Notes: generated by a model from the sequence alone, not told the origin. A stretch of DNA of 64,000 nucleotides from Maniola hyperantus (GCF_902806685.2 NC_048544.1:15215341-15279340); one strand, 5' to 3'; shown: positions 31,890 through 41,860, counted from the first letter of the stretch. Numbers and translations: made by a program.

Positions 31890-32136
31890 TCTATATATAT
31901 AAAAGGAAAAGGTGACTGACTGACTGACTGACTGAATGACTGACTGACTGCCTGACTGATCTATCAACGCACAGCTCAAACTGCTGGACGGATCGGGCTG
32001 AAATTTGGCATGTAGATAGCTATTATGACGTAGGCCTCCGCTAAGAAAGGATTTTTGAAAATTTAACCCCTAAGGGGGTGAAATAGGTGTTTGAAATTTG
32101 TGTAGTCCACGCGGACGAAGTCGCGAGCATAAGCTA
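31890..32136 (+). repeat. B repeat with expanded leader
   Basis: Full B copy with a long (GACT)n leader broken by GAATGACTGACTG at about 31,934. Ends GTCGCGAGCATAAGCTAGT. Confidence 0.85.
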
Positions 32137-32139
32137 GTC

Positions 32140-32608
32140 TTCTATATATATAAAATTCAAAGTCCTGACTGACTGACTGACATATATTATATCAACGCAC
32201 AGCCTAAACCGCTGGTCCTAAAGACATGAAATTTGGAGGGTTTATTCTTTGTAAAAAGTAGGTATCCACTAAGAAAGTATTTTTCGAAATTCCACCCCTA
32301 AGTGGGTTAAATGGGGGATGGAAGTTTGTATGAAAGTCCGTCATTTTTCAAGTTATTTGCATGAAAATTGGTTGATGTTGATGGTGATTGAAAGTTTGTA
32401 TGGGAAAGTTTTATTGATATTATTAACTTGAAATTTGGAAAGAAGGTTTTTTCTTGAGGTTAGGTGTCAGCTAAGAAACGACTACGAACACCCCCCCCCC
32501 CCCCCCCTCTAAAGGGATGGATTTTTTAAATTCAACCCCTAGGGGGGTAAAATAGGGGTTTGAAATTTGTGTATTCCACGCGGATGGAGTCGCGAGCATA
32601 AGCTAGTC
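32140..32608 (+). repeat. B-related longer variant
   Basis: Starts TATATATAAAATTCAAAGTC and (CTGA)n, ends GAGTCGCGAGCATAAGCTAG, but the middle (about 300 bp, CGCTGGTCCTAAAGACATGA and GGTGTCAGCTAAGAAACG) differs from B. A 17-C run lies at 32,491-32,507. Confidence 0.65.
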
Positions 32609-32947
32609 TATTATATTAAAATACTGCATTTTCTTGGTTAAAAAATAATTTATGTGTAGAAATGTGATAATAGAGAATATTATGTACTTAGTAGAAAAAT
32701 CAATTGCATTATATCATTATATTATACTGTTGTTATGACATTAATTATTTAATTGCTGAATTAATTATGATTACAACACGTAGGTACTTACTTAATTAAA
32801 TACTTATCGTTTTATATTCCCATCGACTTATTTCAAGTTCAAACTCTTTTTATTGAACCGATATAATATCATTATTTTAATTCGTAACTTCCTATGTAAG
32901 ATTGTAGCAAACCGGTTTAGAAGAATACTAGTTTGGAATATCGATAG
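32609..32947. other. AT-rich stretch without genes
   Basis: Nothing recognised. Confidence 0.45.
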
Positions 32948-33530
32948 ATATAAAAACCAGTCAAGTGCGAGTCAGGCTCGCACTTCAAGGGCTCCGTACC
33001 ATCGTACAAGATATTAAACCATGACTTTTTATTTATTTTAATTTGCATGGTTACCATTTCGAAATTTTTATTAGATATAAATTATGTTGCTATAGCGGCG
33101 ATAGAAAATATTCCTACATGCACTACAGAGTCTGTGAAAATTTCAAATCTGTACCTAGTTTTTTTTTTAATAATCATCGGAAATTCTCCGATTTTTGTCA
33201 GTTTTATGTATTCACTAGCTGATGCCCGCAACTTGGTTCGCATGGATTTTGGTTTTTAAAAATCCCGCGGGAACTCTTTATTTTAATGAGATAAAAAGTA
33301 GGTCTCTCCAGAACCACTCTCCAGGTCTTTAACTACCCCATGCAAAAAATCAATCACACACAAAAAAGCAAACATGCAACATCCGTTGCTCCGTTGCGAC
33401 GTGATTGAAGGACAAACCAACAAACCAAAAACGAACAAACAAACACAATTTCGCATTTATAATAATATGTGTAGTGATTTACGAATTACCTACGGTTTCG
33501 TTGGCATCCTTCGGGTACGGAACCCTAAAA
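32948..33530 (+). repeat. O repeat (A-related), split by C
   Basis: Begins AAACCAGTCAAGTGCGAGTC and ends ACGGAACCCTAAAAA like A, but the middle differs (GCATGGTTACCATTTCGAAA, CTGTGAAAATTTCAAATCTG). A C variant occupies 33,217-33,468. A second O copy is at 52,843-53,045. The 70-aa frame is inside the repeat. Confidence 0.65.
33217..33468 (-). repeat. C variant nested in O
   Basis: ACTAGCTGATGCCCGCAAC, TTAAAAATCCCGCGGGAACT, CAGGTCTTTAACTACCCCAT, GTTGCGACGTGATTGAAGG and an ATTTCGCATTTATAATAATA end. Confidence 0.75.
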
Positions 33531-33747
33531 AGGACCTTCACAGATAGATATTAACGTTTTGAATATCAATTAGCCGGCTATATAGATATTCAAAATTAAA
33601 ATGCCTTGCTCTACATCTAAATTATAAAATTTCCATCCAATCCAATTACCTACTTAAAATTAAGTGGGTTTCCAATTATTGACAATTTAGTCGTGTTTCA
33701 CGCAATTTTTTCTCGAAAACTAATCTAGTTTATAATATAAATAATGA
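33531..33747. other. Unassigned spacer
   Basis: Nothing recognised. Confidence 0.4.
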
Positions 33748-33920
33748 GCCTCAATAGCTCAACCGGTAAAGGAGTGGACTGAAAACCGAAAGGTCGTCGG
33801 TTCAAACCCCGCCCATTGTACTATTGTCGTACATACTCCTAGCACAAGCTTCACGCTTAGTTGGAGAGGAAAGGGGAATATTAGTCATTTAACATGGCTA
33901 ATATTCTTAAAAAAAAAATA
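33748..33920 (+). mobile_element. SINE E, full length
   Basis: GCCTCAATAGCTCAACCGGT, GACTGAAAACCGAAAGGTCG, TCGGTTCAAACCCCGCCC, tail ATATTCTTAAAAAAAAAATA. Confidence 0.85.
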
Positions 33921-34011
33921 CTAACAATCGCGAACGGCTCCTGTGGGAATTTCGAAAAATCTAGTCTTATTGACTGCCCAAAAAATCTGACTTACTTTGA
34001 ATCAAAGTACA

Positions 34012-34298
34012 TCATGATCAACTCATCGCCAGCTCACTACAGAGCACGGGTCTTCTCTCAGAGTGAGAAGGGTTATGGTATGGCCATAGTCTACCACGCT
34101 GGCCATGTGCGGATTGGTAGACTTCACACACCTTTGAGAACATTATGGAGAACTCTGAGGCATGCAGGTTTCCTCACGAGTGATATTTAATTAGTTAAAA
34201 CGCACATAACTCCGAAAAGTTAGAGGTGCGTGCCCGGGACCGAACCCCCGACCTCCGATTAGAAGGCGGACGTTCTAACTACTAGGCTATGACAGTTC
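34012..34298 (-). mobile_element. SINE F, full length
   Basis: Tail CATGATCAACTCATCGCCAG, body (GAGTGAGAAGGG, GAGAACATTATGGAGAACTC), head GACCGAACCCCCGACCTCCG with CTAACTACTAGGCTATGACAG. A small deletion removes the AAAACATCGTGAGGA part. The 98-aa frame at 33,894 spans E and F and is not a gene. Confidence 0.8.
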
Positions 34299-34441
34299 CC
34301 ATCAAAGTATGAGTACTCAATTTCTTCATTTAACCAATTAAAATTGCTGATGTTAATTTAAGTAGCTAACATTAATTGCATTTTTGTACGTCAACTGTTA
34401 ATTTTTAAGGTACTTAATAGGTAGGTATAGTTGGAATTAGG
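34299..34441. other. Unassigned spacer
   Basis: Nothing recognised. Confidence 0.4.
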
Positions 34442-34857
34442 TGGAATGATGATTTTGTGAAAATTATGGGAGCAACATGGCAACGATTGACCCAAGATAG
34501 AGAAATGTGGAAACGACTGGAGGAGGCCTTCGTCCAAATGGGGCGTACTGAAAAATAAAAGTGGAAGAAGAATGTATATACCTAATAAAATATGAAAATT
34601 AGTAGTGATATACAGAATAGTATTGTGTACGTATTAAAAAATGAAAATATATACAGTAAGGAAATTAATAATTAAAAAATAGCGATGACATAAATAATAG
34701 TAATGATATACAAATAGAAATGTAAATGTAAATAAGTATTATGTATAAGTTTTTTTTTTGATTCTATTAAAATATGTATATACTGAATATTATGATAAAA
34801 TGTAATTGCATGTAATGTTTTCAGTAAATAAAGGCTATATTATTATTATTATTTATA
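34442..34857 (+). pseudogene. LINE 3' end with last 38 codons of reverse transcriptase
   Basis: From 34,442 an open frame ends in a stop at 34,556-34,558 and reads WNDDFVKIMGATWQRLTQDR then EMWKRLEEAFVQMGRTEK. The pattern W-(N/E)-D-D/E...GxxWxRxxxDRExWKxLEEAF is the extreme C-terminus of insect endonuclease-reverse transcriptases (RTE-like or related). It is too short to be in the usual ORF lists. About 280 bp of AT-rich 3' UTR follows with AATAAA (34,824-34,829) and an (ATT)n tail at 34,838-34,853, the expected structure of a 5'-truncated LINE insertion. MITE G begins within ten bases of the tail. Confidence 0.75.
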
Positions 34858-34860
34858 ATA

Positions 34861-35033
34861 GGTATAGTACACGACAGGTTGAAATGGCAATCGGGGAGGG
34901 AACGCCCCGAACACCCGCACAGCCCCCGCGCTAATTAGGCGCAGGCGAGTGCGGGTGACGTGCGAGTGTGCGTGGGGCCCCCCCCCCCCCCCTATCATAC
35001 CCTGTTTGCCATCTCGACCTGTCGCGGACTATA
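34861..35033. mobile_element. MITE G with C15 run
   Basis: Ends TATAGTACACGACAGGTTG and TTGCCATCTCGACCTGTCGC, with GGACTATA. Interior GC-rich (GGGAACGCCCCGAACACCCG, GGCGAGTGCGGGTGACGTG) as in the copy at 639, and containing a 15-C run at 34,978-34,992. Confidence 0.8.
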
Positions 35034-35352
35034 AGTTGAAATATTTTCACATTTGAGTACTTATCTATTATTGTTTATTTAGGATTTGTACGACCTCTAA
35101 TTGATTGGAAACCAGTTTTTTGGAAAAGTTAGTTAAGATCGACTGTTTTCTTTTATAGAGATAAGTCTTTGAGTGAGTAAGAGCAAGATGGTGGACAATA
35201 TTATCGGTAACAGAAAGCTTCTCAGACCAGGGCGCGTTTGGAACCCTCGTAGCTTAAGTAATTTACGTCTACTTAAGTAATTAATTATTTACATCACTAT
35301 CTTACAAACTCAACGATTACCAACCAAATAAGTAGTGTACATGTGATACCCA
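35034..35352. other. Unassigned stretch
   Basis: The phrase GGGCGCGTTTGGAACCCTCG with TAGCTT, also at 31,191, is a small shared repeat. No gene. Confidence 0.4.
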
Positions 35353-35572
35353 TCCATACTAATATTATGAATGCGAAAGTGTGTCTGTTTGTCTGTCTGC
35401 TAGCCTTTCACGGCCCATCCGTTCAACCGATTTTAACGAAATTTGGTACAGAGAAAACTTGCATCCCGCGGAAGGACATAGGCTACATAGGTTATTCCGG
35501 AAAATCAAAGAGTTCCCACAGGATTTTTAAAAACCGAAATCCAACCGGACGAAGTCGCGGGCATCATCTAGT
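35353..35572 (+). repeat. C repeat, full length
   Basis: CATACTAATATTATGAATGC to CGAAGTCGCGGGCATCATCT, with (TGTC)n leader. The 89-aa frame over it is repeat-derived. Confidence 0.85.
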
Positions 35573-35710
35573 TTTGAATAAATGCTTTATGAGTTTGTAT
35601 GAGTTTGCTTAAAAATATTATATTATCATTTCATAAAAAAATTAGGTATAAGAAAATTAGGAAAAAAGGGTATAGTCCCCTTATCGTATTTTTAAATATG
35701 TTCGACTCAC

Positions 35711-35769
35711 CTGTCAACATTTCCCGCCATTTCCGCATTTCGTTCGGAATCCACAACTACTCCATTCAT
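35711..35769 (-). CDS. Possible first coding exon of a host gene
   Basis: On the minus strand an ATG at 35,769 opens 19 codons plus two bases, reading MNGVVVDSERNAEMAGNVD, and runs into a strong 5' splice site AG|GTGAGT (intron starts at 35,710). Upstream there is no other in-frame extension, and a TCAGTG resembling the arthropod initiator lies at about 35,797-35,803 on that strand, followed by a plain untranslated-looking leader. The 200 bp around it are free of the repeats that fill the rest of the window, which is what a conserved promoter or first exon would look like. If real, the gene continues leftwards through a repeat-filled intron. I do not recognise the peptide, and 19 codons can arise by chance. 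Confidence 0.3.
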
Positions 35770-36126
35770 GTCGGAACTTTCAAACTTTCACACTGACACA
35801 CACATAAACACACGCGTAAATACAAAACAACACACACACATAGAAGGCAATAACAGCACCAGATAGAATAGATATTTTTATAAAAACTTTATGCGACGAA
35901 CTTTTTTTTTAAACTGTGTCTATGGAATATTATTTTTGTTGTTTTTTTTCGTGTGCGGAAAAAAAAGAGGTAAAATAAAAGAGGTTGGACGTCCAAAGAG
36001 GTCAAGACGCCATGCGGTTGTGTTCTGTTGATATGTTCTGCCGTGCTCGCCGCTTGAACCGGAGGCTCCGACCGCCATAGATTAAAATTAACATTACAGA
36101 GGGGTAAGGAATTTCACCCTCACCTC
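35770..36126 (-). promoter_or_regulatory. Repeat-free stretch, possible 5' flank of the exon at 35,711
   Basis: Not matched by any family here. Contains an AC-rich strip (about 35,800-35,840), T/A runs and a GC-rich patch at about 36,020-36,080 (GTGCTCGCCGCTTGAACCGG). Offered as a candidate promoter only because of its position; no TATA box is convincing. Confidence 0.2.
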
Positions 36127-36225
36127 ACCTGGGTGTCTGGTGCTGCAAATGTTCATGGGCGGCGGTAATCACTTAACATCAGATGACTCGCCTGCTCGTT
36201 TGCTCGCTATCTCTATTTAAAAAAA
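36127..36225 (+). mobile_element. LINE 3' tail (same family as 37,555 and 63,448)
   Basis: GGTGCTGCAAATGTTCATGG, GCGGCGGTAATCACTTAACA, CGCCTGCTCGTTTGCTCGCT and an A-run; only the last 100 bp of the element, here on the plus strand. Confidence 0.65.
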
Positions 36226-36399
36226 AAGGGTTAGACGCGCGATTTTTCCCTTTTTAATGGCACTTCTAGGTAAACGCGTCCCATCTTAGGCCACATCATC
36301 AGTTTTCATCAGGTGTGATTGTGGTGAAGCGTTTGCCTATAATGAATAAAAAAATGCCTATGAAAGTCTTCTACGTATCATCATTATGTTCAACCCGTT
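36226..36399. other. Unassigned, D/J-like scraps
   Basis: A piece with CCCATCTTAGGCCACATCATC resembles the end of J or D but is too diverged to assign. Confidence 0.35.
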
Positions 36400-36594
36400 G
36401 CTGACCCACTATTGAGCACTGAACTCAGTGTTCAACACTGAATGATAGCCACCGAGGTCATTTGACATTGGTTGATTCTGCATTGCTGCTTTAGTGAGCG
36501 ATAGTAAACAATTTTTCGTAGAAAACCTTCAATGGATTAAAATAAATGTCAAATGAGCTTGGTAGAGATAGGTACCTGAGATCAGCATTCAAGG
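36400..36594. mobile_element. MITE I, diverged copy
   Basis: AACACTGAATGATAGCCACC, TTCTGCATTGCTGCTTTAGT and GTAGAAAACCTTCAATGGAT correspond in mixed order and orientation to the better copy at 41,189-41,367. Confidence 0.5.
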
Positions 36595-36665
36595 AATAGA
36601 CGTGGGCTACTTTTTGTCCCTGAAAAGTCAAAAAGTGCCCATGGGATTTTAAAAACCTACATTTA
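36595..36665 (+). repeat. C fragment
   Basis: GGGCTACTTTTTGTCCCTGA and CATGGGATTTTAAAAACCTA. Confidence 0.55.
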
Positions 36666-37545
36666 TCTATTTTTATTTTTATTTTATTTTATTCATTTAT
36701 TTGTAATATTATAAAAAACTTACTGACAACGTAAGCTACTAACTACCCAGTACCCATTGGGGCTAGGAATTTGAGATTTTCATGTAGTTTTTTTTAATAA
36801 CGAAGAGACTCCTTTAAGAAAATTTTAGAAAATCCACCCGAGTATAGCCGTAGTATTTAAATAGTATCCAGCAGTATTTTAATATGTAATAATAATATTT
36901 GGTAAGTATAATTTAAGAATCGCTAGCTATAAGGAAAACACGTTATAAACAAGAAGGAAAAAAAATTGTTTGCAAATTTGCAACAATGTGTCATGGGGAA
37001 AATCATCATAGGAAACTAGTAATTAAAATAAATCATTAATATTTATAATGCGTCATGAATAGGTTGTGGTGTTTTACGACATATTATTTGCACTGCAACA
37101 CCTGACGATCACTCACCATCTAATGCGATGACTGTTGTTTGCTTTAAAACATAGATATGTATTATCTTAGGACCCCAACGTCTATCGATTTTTTCGATAT
37201 GTAGGTACCCTGCGCATTACCAATTCAGGTTCGCAACCCGTTGAGCTACATCGGATGTAGGTATGTATAGTAATGGATGTTAAATACCCTCTGCATTAAT
37301 TTTGTTTACTCTATGTACAACCAGTTGCTCTGCACACCGGTTTGCGCGCACACAAAAACATAACCTCGGATTATGGTAATAGAGTTTAGTATTCAATGAA
37401 CGCTAGCTTTACGAGCTTTACGAGATGGAAGCTTCAACTTATATTTGCTTAGGAAATCGTGCGAGATGCATGCATGATGACTAGGACGTCCTGTCCTACA
37501 GACGACGGTCAAGAGTTCTGCGTACCGCGTTAAATGACTTTTTAA
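36666..37545. other. About 880 bp unassigned
   Basis: AT-rich, no recognised gene or repeat; short homopolymers only. Confidence 0.4.
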
Positions 37546-37895
37546 ATTTTTTTTATATGAGATAACCAGCACCTGATGTTAAGTGATTACCGCCGCCCAT
37601 GAACATTTGCAGCACCAGAGGAACCGCCGATGCGTTGCCGGCCTTTTATTAATTTGTTGGTCCGCCCATGTTGTAATCTAGTGGGAACACCGCCGATGGG
37701 AGTTGATTCCACAGTTTGCATGTGCGTGGAAAAAAGGATCTGGCACAACGGGTGGTCGAAGTGCTCCAGAAACCCAGGTGGCGAGGGTGGAATTGATTGC
37801 GGTGGCGTGCGGTGCAGTTGTAGAAAAAGGAGGGTGGCATGAGATCAAACAACTCTTCGAAACACTCTCCATTATAGAGGCGGTAGAACACACAA
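37546..37895 (-). pseudogene. LINE (CR1/jockey-like), end of reverse transcriptase plus 3' UTR
   Basis: Minus-strand frame 37,891-37,649 reads EELFDLMPPSFFYNCTARHR, NQFHPRHLGFWSTSTTRCAR, SFFPRTCKLWNQLPSAVFPL and DYNMG. The SFFPRTxxLWNxLPxxVFPxxYN(M/L) pattern is the C-terminal end of insect non-LTR reverse transcriptases. After NMG the frame is broken by a short deletion relative to the copy at 63,769-63,548, which continues GLFKERTNKFL. The 3' UTR with CGCCGATGCGTTGCCGGCC and CGCCCATGAACATTTGCAGC lies to the left. All catalytic domains are missing. Confidence 0.8.
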
Positions 37896-37989
37896 AGACA
37901 GCTTACGTCTCTGCAATGTTTCCAAACCGTTGTTTTAGTGACTAGATTGTTTGGCTGCGGATGCTGTGTCCCGGGTTCGAATCATGAAC

Positions 37990-38130
37990 TAAGAGCCAGC
38001 GCGTGCCAGACCTTCGTTATTTTTTAAAAGCTGAAAGTTTATCTGCGTATCGTCCTCAACACTGGGAGGAACCATTAGTGGCTATGAAGTTTTTATAAAA
38101 TAACGAAGGTCTGCCACGCGCTGGCTCTCT
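37990..38130. mobile_element. Fold-back element L, deletion derivative
   Basis: Only the outer arms remain: AAGAGCCAGCGCGTGCCAGA ... CACTGGGAGGAACC on the left, TTTTTATAAAATAACGAAGG and CTGCCACGCGCTGGCTCTC on the right, 141 bp in all against about 586 bp for the copy at 11,305. Confidence 0.8.
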
Positions 38131-38142
38131 TAAAAAGAGCTT

Positions 38143-38186
38143 TAAAACCTAAATCCACGCAGATGAAGCCGCGGGCATCATCTAGT
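38143..38186 (+). repeat. C 3' edge
   Basis: CCTAAATCCACGCAGATGAA and GCCGCGGGCATCATCTAGT only. Confidence 0.65.
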
Positions 38187-38362
38187 ATTTTATAAGTTTT
38201 TGTTTATCATTTATGTACCCTGGAACCTTAGACTGGGGGCACACGATGCGTTGCGGCGCCGCACCGCAAAGATTTCACCGTATCAGCGGGCACACGAGCG
38301 GTGCGGCGCCGCAACGTTATGTCGCAGTGGCGCTGTAGCAGCGTTGGACAGTCTGTTAATAA

Positions 38363-38778
38363 AAACCAGCCAAGTGCGAGTCAGGCTCGCGCAATGAGGG
38401 TTCCGTACTACAGTCGTATATTTTCGACATTTTGCACGATAATTCAAAAACTATGATACATAAAAATCTGTTTTAGAATGTACCGGTGAAGACCTTTCAT
38501 ATGATACCCCACTTGATATAGTCACTCACTTCGAAAGTTGAAAATACTAATTATTAGTTCATGACCACAATTTAATTTTTTTTGTGTGATCTGACCTAAA
38601 ATTCACGGTTTTCAGATTTTTCCCCAAATGCCAGCTATAAAATCTACCTACCTGCCAAATTTCACGATTCTAGGTCAACGGGAAGTACCCTGTAGATTTG
38701 TTGACAGATAGACAGGCAGACAGAAAAGTGATCCTATAAGGGTTCCGTTTTTCCTTTTGAGGTACGGAACCCTAAAAA
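38363..38778 (+). repeat. A repeat, full length, nested in P
   Basis: CCAGCCAAGTGCGAGTCAGG to ACGGAACCCTAAAAA. Its insertion between the two inverted ends of P shows P is older. Confidence 0.85.
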
Positions 38779-38940
38779 CAACTGAGCGGTGCCGCTCCGA
38801 CGTCGCAACGCATTCACCCCTCCCCGCCTCGTCTCGGTGGTTGCAAGTCCGGTGCGGCGCCGGAGCGCATCGTGTGACATACCACAGATATTTGTATGTA
38901 AGACGACGCAACGACACCGCTCCGGCGCCGCACCGCCGCC

Positions 38941-39020
38941 GCAACGCATCGTGTGCCCCCGCAACGCATCGTGTGCCCCCGCAACGCATCGTGTGCCCCC
39001 GCAACGCATCGTGTGCCCCC
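38941..39020. repeat. Four perfect tandem copies of a 20-bp unit
   Basis: GCAACGCATCGTGTGCCCCC repeated exactly four times, matching the terminal 20 bp of MITE P. The left end of P carries the unit once, so the extra three arose by tandem duplication after insertion. Confidence 0.95.
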
Positions 39021-39035
39021 ACTCTAAGGCATCCC

Positions 39036-39130
39036 GAGTTACGTTACGCAGTGTAGGATTCCGTGAGTTGACAAAGGATAAAGGAATGTCAACACAAAGA
39101 GACTCGACAAACAACGGTTCGCTCGCTTAG
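39036..39130. repeat. Diverged pair repeat, copy 1
   Basis: GTTGACAAAGGATAAAGGAA, TGTCAACACAAAGAG and CAAACAACGGTTCGCTCGC are echoed at about 39,880-39,980 (GTTGACGGAGGATAAAGGAG, TGTCTACACAAAGAG). Confidence 0.55.
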
Positions 39131-39390
39131 ATACTGGTATTTACTATTTATACCTATTTAAAAGTTCTTTAAAGTTAATATAGGTACTTATTTCGTTATC
39201 TAAATATATTTTATTTTTATTTTTGTTTATTTGAAAGTAATCAACAGCGTAAATACATAATTATTATTTAAATTTAAATCTAGGTATAACAGAAGGCCAA
39301 AAGAGATTACTTAAAATTATAATTAAACTATTTTAACAGAATAGAGTTAAAATAAATGTAGGTATATACAATAATAAAATAAAATTACAA
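39131..39390. other. AT-rich stretch without genes
   Basis: Nothing recognised. Confidence 0.4.
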
Positions 39391-39510
39391 CAGTGTGTGT
39401 ATGATTGTATGTGTGTGTGTATGCGTGTGTGAGTGTGTGCTTATGAGTATGTGTGAGCGTGTGTGCATGTGTGTGTGTGAGTAAATGGGAGTGTATGATT
39501 GCATGCATAT
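39391..39510. repeat. GT-rich degenerate microsatellite
   Basis: Imperfect (GT)n with ATG/GAG interruptions, about 120 bp. A similar tract lies at 62,829-62,918. Confidence 0.85.
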
Positions 39511-39551
39511 TTAGATGTTAGCTACTTTCTTAGATTACTTACTTATTTCTT

Positions 39552-39767
39552 AGATTTAGTATATAAAAGGAAAAGGTGACTGACTGACTGACTGATTTAT
39601 CAACGCACAGCTCAAACTACTGGACGGATCGGACTGAAATTTGGCATGCAGATAGCTATTAGACATCCGCTAACAAAGGATTTTCGATAATTCAACTCCC
39701 AAGGGGGTAAAATAGGGGTTTGAAATTTGTGTAGTCCACGCGGACGAAGTCGCGAGCATAGTTATAA
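39552..39767 (+). repeat. B repeat, full length
   Basis: TATAAAAGGAAAAGGTGACTG, TACTGGACGGATCGGACTGA, ending GACGAAGTCGCGAGCATAG; a few bases missing after TAGCTATTA. Confidence 0.85.
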
Positions 39768-39874
39768 ATAAAATTAGTGGTGTTCCTGTACTTCTCGCTT
39801 TTACGCTTCGCTCTGGACTCTTCCGTTGATATTATGCTAGTCAGTTAGTTTTATTTGTGTACAGAGGATCGTGA

Positions 39875-39980
39875 AATGTTATCCCGAGTAACGAGGCGTG
39901 GGACTCACTGTTGACGGAGGATAAAGGAGTGTCTACACAAAGAGCACTCTCGTCCAACAAAGGTCTGAGCGACGCGACGC
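39875..39980. repeat. Diverged pair repeat, copy 2
   Basis: Partner of 39,036-39,130, same strand; possibly a coding-derived or MITE sequence, not recognised. Confidence 0.5.
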
Positions 39981-40021
39981 GGTGCCTGGCCCATATTACG
40001 TCGTTTAAATACTAGTAGTTT

Positions 40022-40546
40022 TATGGTTCCGGACCTCAAAAGGAAAAACGGAACCCTTATAGGATCACTTTGTTGTCTGTCTGTCTGTCGGTCTGTCAAG
40101 AAACCTACAGGGTACTTCCCGTTGACCTAGAATCATGAAATTTGGCAGGTAGGTAGATCTTATAGCTGACATTTGGGGGAAAATCTGAAAACCGTGAATT
40201 TAGGGTTAGATCCACAAAAAAAAAAAAATTGTGGTCATGAACTAATAATTAGTATTTTCAACTTTCGAAGTGAGATAACTATACCAAGTGGGGTATCATA
40301 TGAAAGGTCTTCATCTGTGTATTTTTTTTTTAATTTATAGACTAGCGCTTGGCTGCAATCAGACCTGGTGGCAAGTGATGATGCAGAATAAAATGTAGCG
40401 CGCTTGTCTAGAAGATGCATTCTAAAACAGATTTTTATTTATTTTTATGCGTCATAGTTTTTAGATTATCGTGCAAAATGTCGAGAAACTACGACTGTAG
40501 TACGGAACCCTCGATGCGCGAGTCTGACTCGCACTTGGGCGGTTTT
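40022..40546 (-). repeat. A repeat with nested LINE scrap
   Basis: Full A copy on the minus strand from GGTTCCGGACCTCAAAAGG to CGCACTTGGGCGGTTTTC. A 96-bp J piece (TTTATAGACTAGCGCTTGGC ... GCGCGCTTGTCTAGAAGATG) sits at 40,321-40,416. Confidence 0.8.
40321..40416 (-). mobile_element. LINE tail J, nested in A
   Basis: Poly-T then GCTTGGCTGCAATCAGACCT, GGTGGCAAGTGATGATGCAG; the reverse complement is the last 90 bp of a J-type LINE with its A tail, a textbook 5'-truncated insertion. Confidence 0.65.
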
Positions 40547-41142
40547 CTATGTATGTTATAAACTCAAACTCTACTAACCGAAGCAATAACGTTGGTGTAA
40601 TATAAAGAAATATGAGAATGTTATATATACCTCGGTATGTCCGCGAGTCGCGGGGGCCGCGCCCTCCGCACGGCGCCCAAGGGCAGCACCCCCACCTGGA
40701 AAGGGGAAAACTGCATTCACTTTTTTTTTTTTTTTTTTTAATTTATTATCTAATCAAAATACATACAATAAAGCTTAAACTAAAAACACCGAAAAAACCA
40801 CAGAGGTTTGTCCTCGGTGCCTAGCTGCAACGAAGGTACCTATTAACTAATTACTTAAAGAAATAATCTACAGTAGGTATATAACGCGAAGAATCAAGTA
40901 AGTATGTAACATATTATAATCGTGAGTAGGTTTATTAACTTCACTGTTCTGTTTACATACATATGTGAATATACAGAATCCAGCGATGAACATGGTTTAA
41001 TTAATCATTTTCATCTGGTGAAATTCTTATTTTGACCGAGCGAAGCGAGTTCTCCGAGTCTACTTGAGTGAAATTCCACGTGTCCAATGTCCATCTGTCC
41101 GTCTGTCAGAGCCTTGTAACTTCTGAATTACTGAACGTATTT
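40547..41142. other. Mostly unassigned
   Basis: A GC-rich scrap at about 40,636-40,720 ending GGGGAAAACTGCATTCAC and a 19-T run (40,721-40,739) resemble a LINE piece; GACCGAGCGAAGCGAGTTCT near 41,035 begins another old repeat. No gene. Confidence 0.4.
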
Positions 41143-41560
41143 TTATTTATTTATCTATAGACCGCTTGGCTGCAATCAGACCTGCAGGGTGATTCGCTAA
41201 CTCAGTTTCTAACACTGAATGATAGGCACGGAGCTCATTTTTTAATCCGTTGAAGGTTTTCTACGAAAAAATATTTTAGTATCACCCAGTGAAGCAGCAA
41301 TGTAGAACTAACCAACCTCGATGGCTATAATTTAGTGTTAGACACTGAGTTAGAGAATTACCTAGCTGGTGGCAAGTGATGGTGCAGCCGAGGATGGAGC
41401 GCGCTTGCCTAGAAGATGCCTATAAACTCGTGACTTGAAGGTACCCATATTAAAATTGAAGAGAGAAACTGATGCTCGAAGGGCGTTCCATATCCAAGCG
41501 GTTCGCATTAGAAACGCATTAGCAAATAGCAAGTCAAGAGCACCTCAGTCCTCACCTCTA
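41143..41560 (-). mobile_element. LINE tail J, split by MITE I
   Basis: CGCTTGGCTGCAATCAGACC before and GGTGGCAAGTGATGGTGCAG after MITE I, then GAGCGCGCTTGCCTAGAAGA, GACTTGAAGGTACCCATATT and AAGCGGTTCGCATTAGAAAC. On the minus strand this is the reverse-transcriptase end plus 3' UTR, heavily mutated. Confidence 0.65.
41189..41367. mobile_element. MITE I, inserted in LINE J
   Basis: Ends GGTGATTCGCTAACTCAGTT and the inverse AACTGAG-like CACTGAGTTAGAGAATTACC; about 39 bp of inverted ends with CTAACACTGAATGATAG. Clean interruption of J on both sides. Confidence 0.75.
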
Positions 41561-41755
41561 GAAAGGGAACGATTGCATTCACTGAGTTTTCGCTTTCCAT
41601 ACAGTACTTACCTACACTGTTTATCTACCAAATGTTTGCTTTAGTTGTTAACACAAAGTTACTACAGAATATTCACTATCGAGTTGTTATAATAATACGA
41701 GTATTATCTAAGGTCCTAGTCCATGGCCGTAGCCCGTAGGGGTAATTATATTAAA
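41561..41755. other. Unassigned spacer
   Basis: Nothing recognised. Confidence 0.4.
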
Positions 41756-41860
41756 ACTAGCTGATGCCTGCGACTTCGTTCCGTAGCTTGCATCCCGGAA
41801 AATGACATAGGCTACTTTTGATCCCGGAAAATTAAAGAGTTCATTTACCGTTTATTTAGG
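41756..41860 (-). repeat. C fragments, rearranged
   Basis: ACTAGCTGATGCCTGCGACT (minus-type edge) joined to GCTTGCATCCCGGAAAATGA (plus-type), so two C pieces meet head to head. Confidence 0.5.

Larger units (their letters stand above)
38226..39029. mobile_element. MITE P with tandem 20-mers, split by A
   Basis: Left end CCTTAGACTGGGGGCACACG with ATGCGTTGCGGCGCCGCACC; right end is the inverse, closing CCCCCACTCTAAGG. The right end holds the 20-bp terminal unit four times. An A copy interrupts the middle (38,363-38,778). Without the insert the element is about 390 bp, GC-rich and non-coding; the overlapping 99-126-aa frames on both strands come from the GC-rich repeats. Confidence 0.8.

Noticed and set aside
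38675..39130. Overlapping frames of 99-126 codons on both strands
   Set aside because: Products of the GC-rich ends and tandem 20-mers of MITE P and the end of an A repeat.
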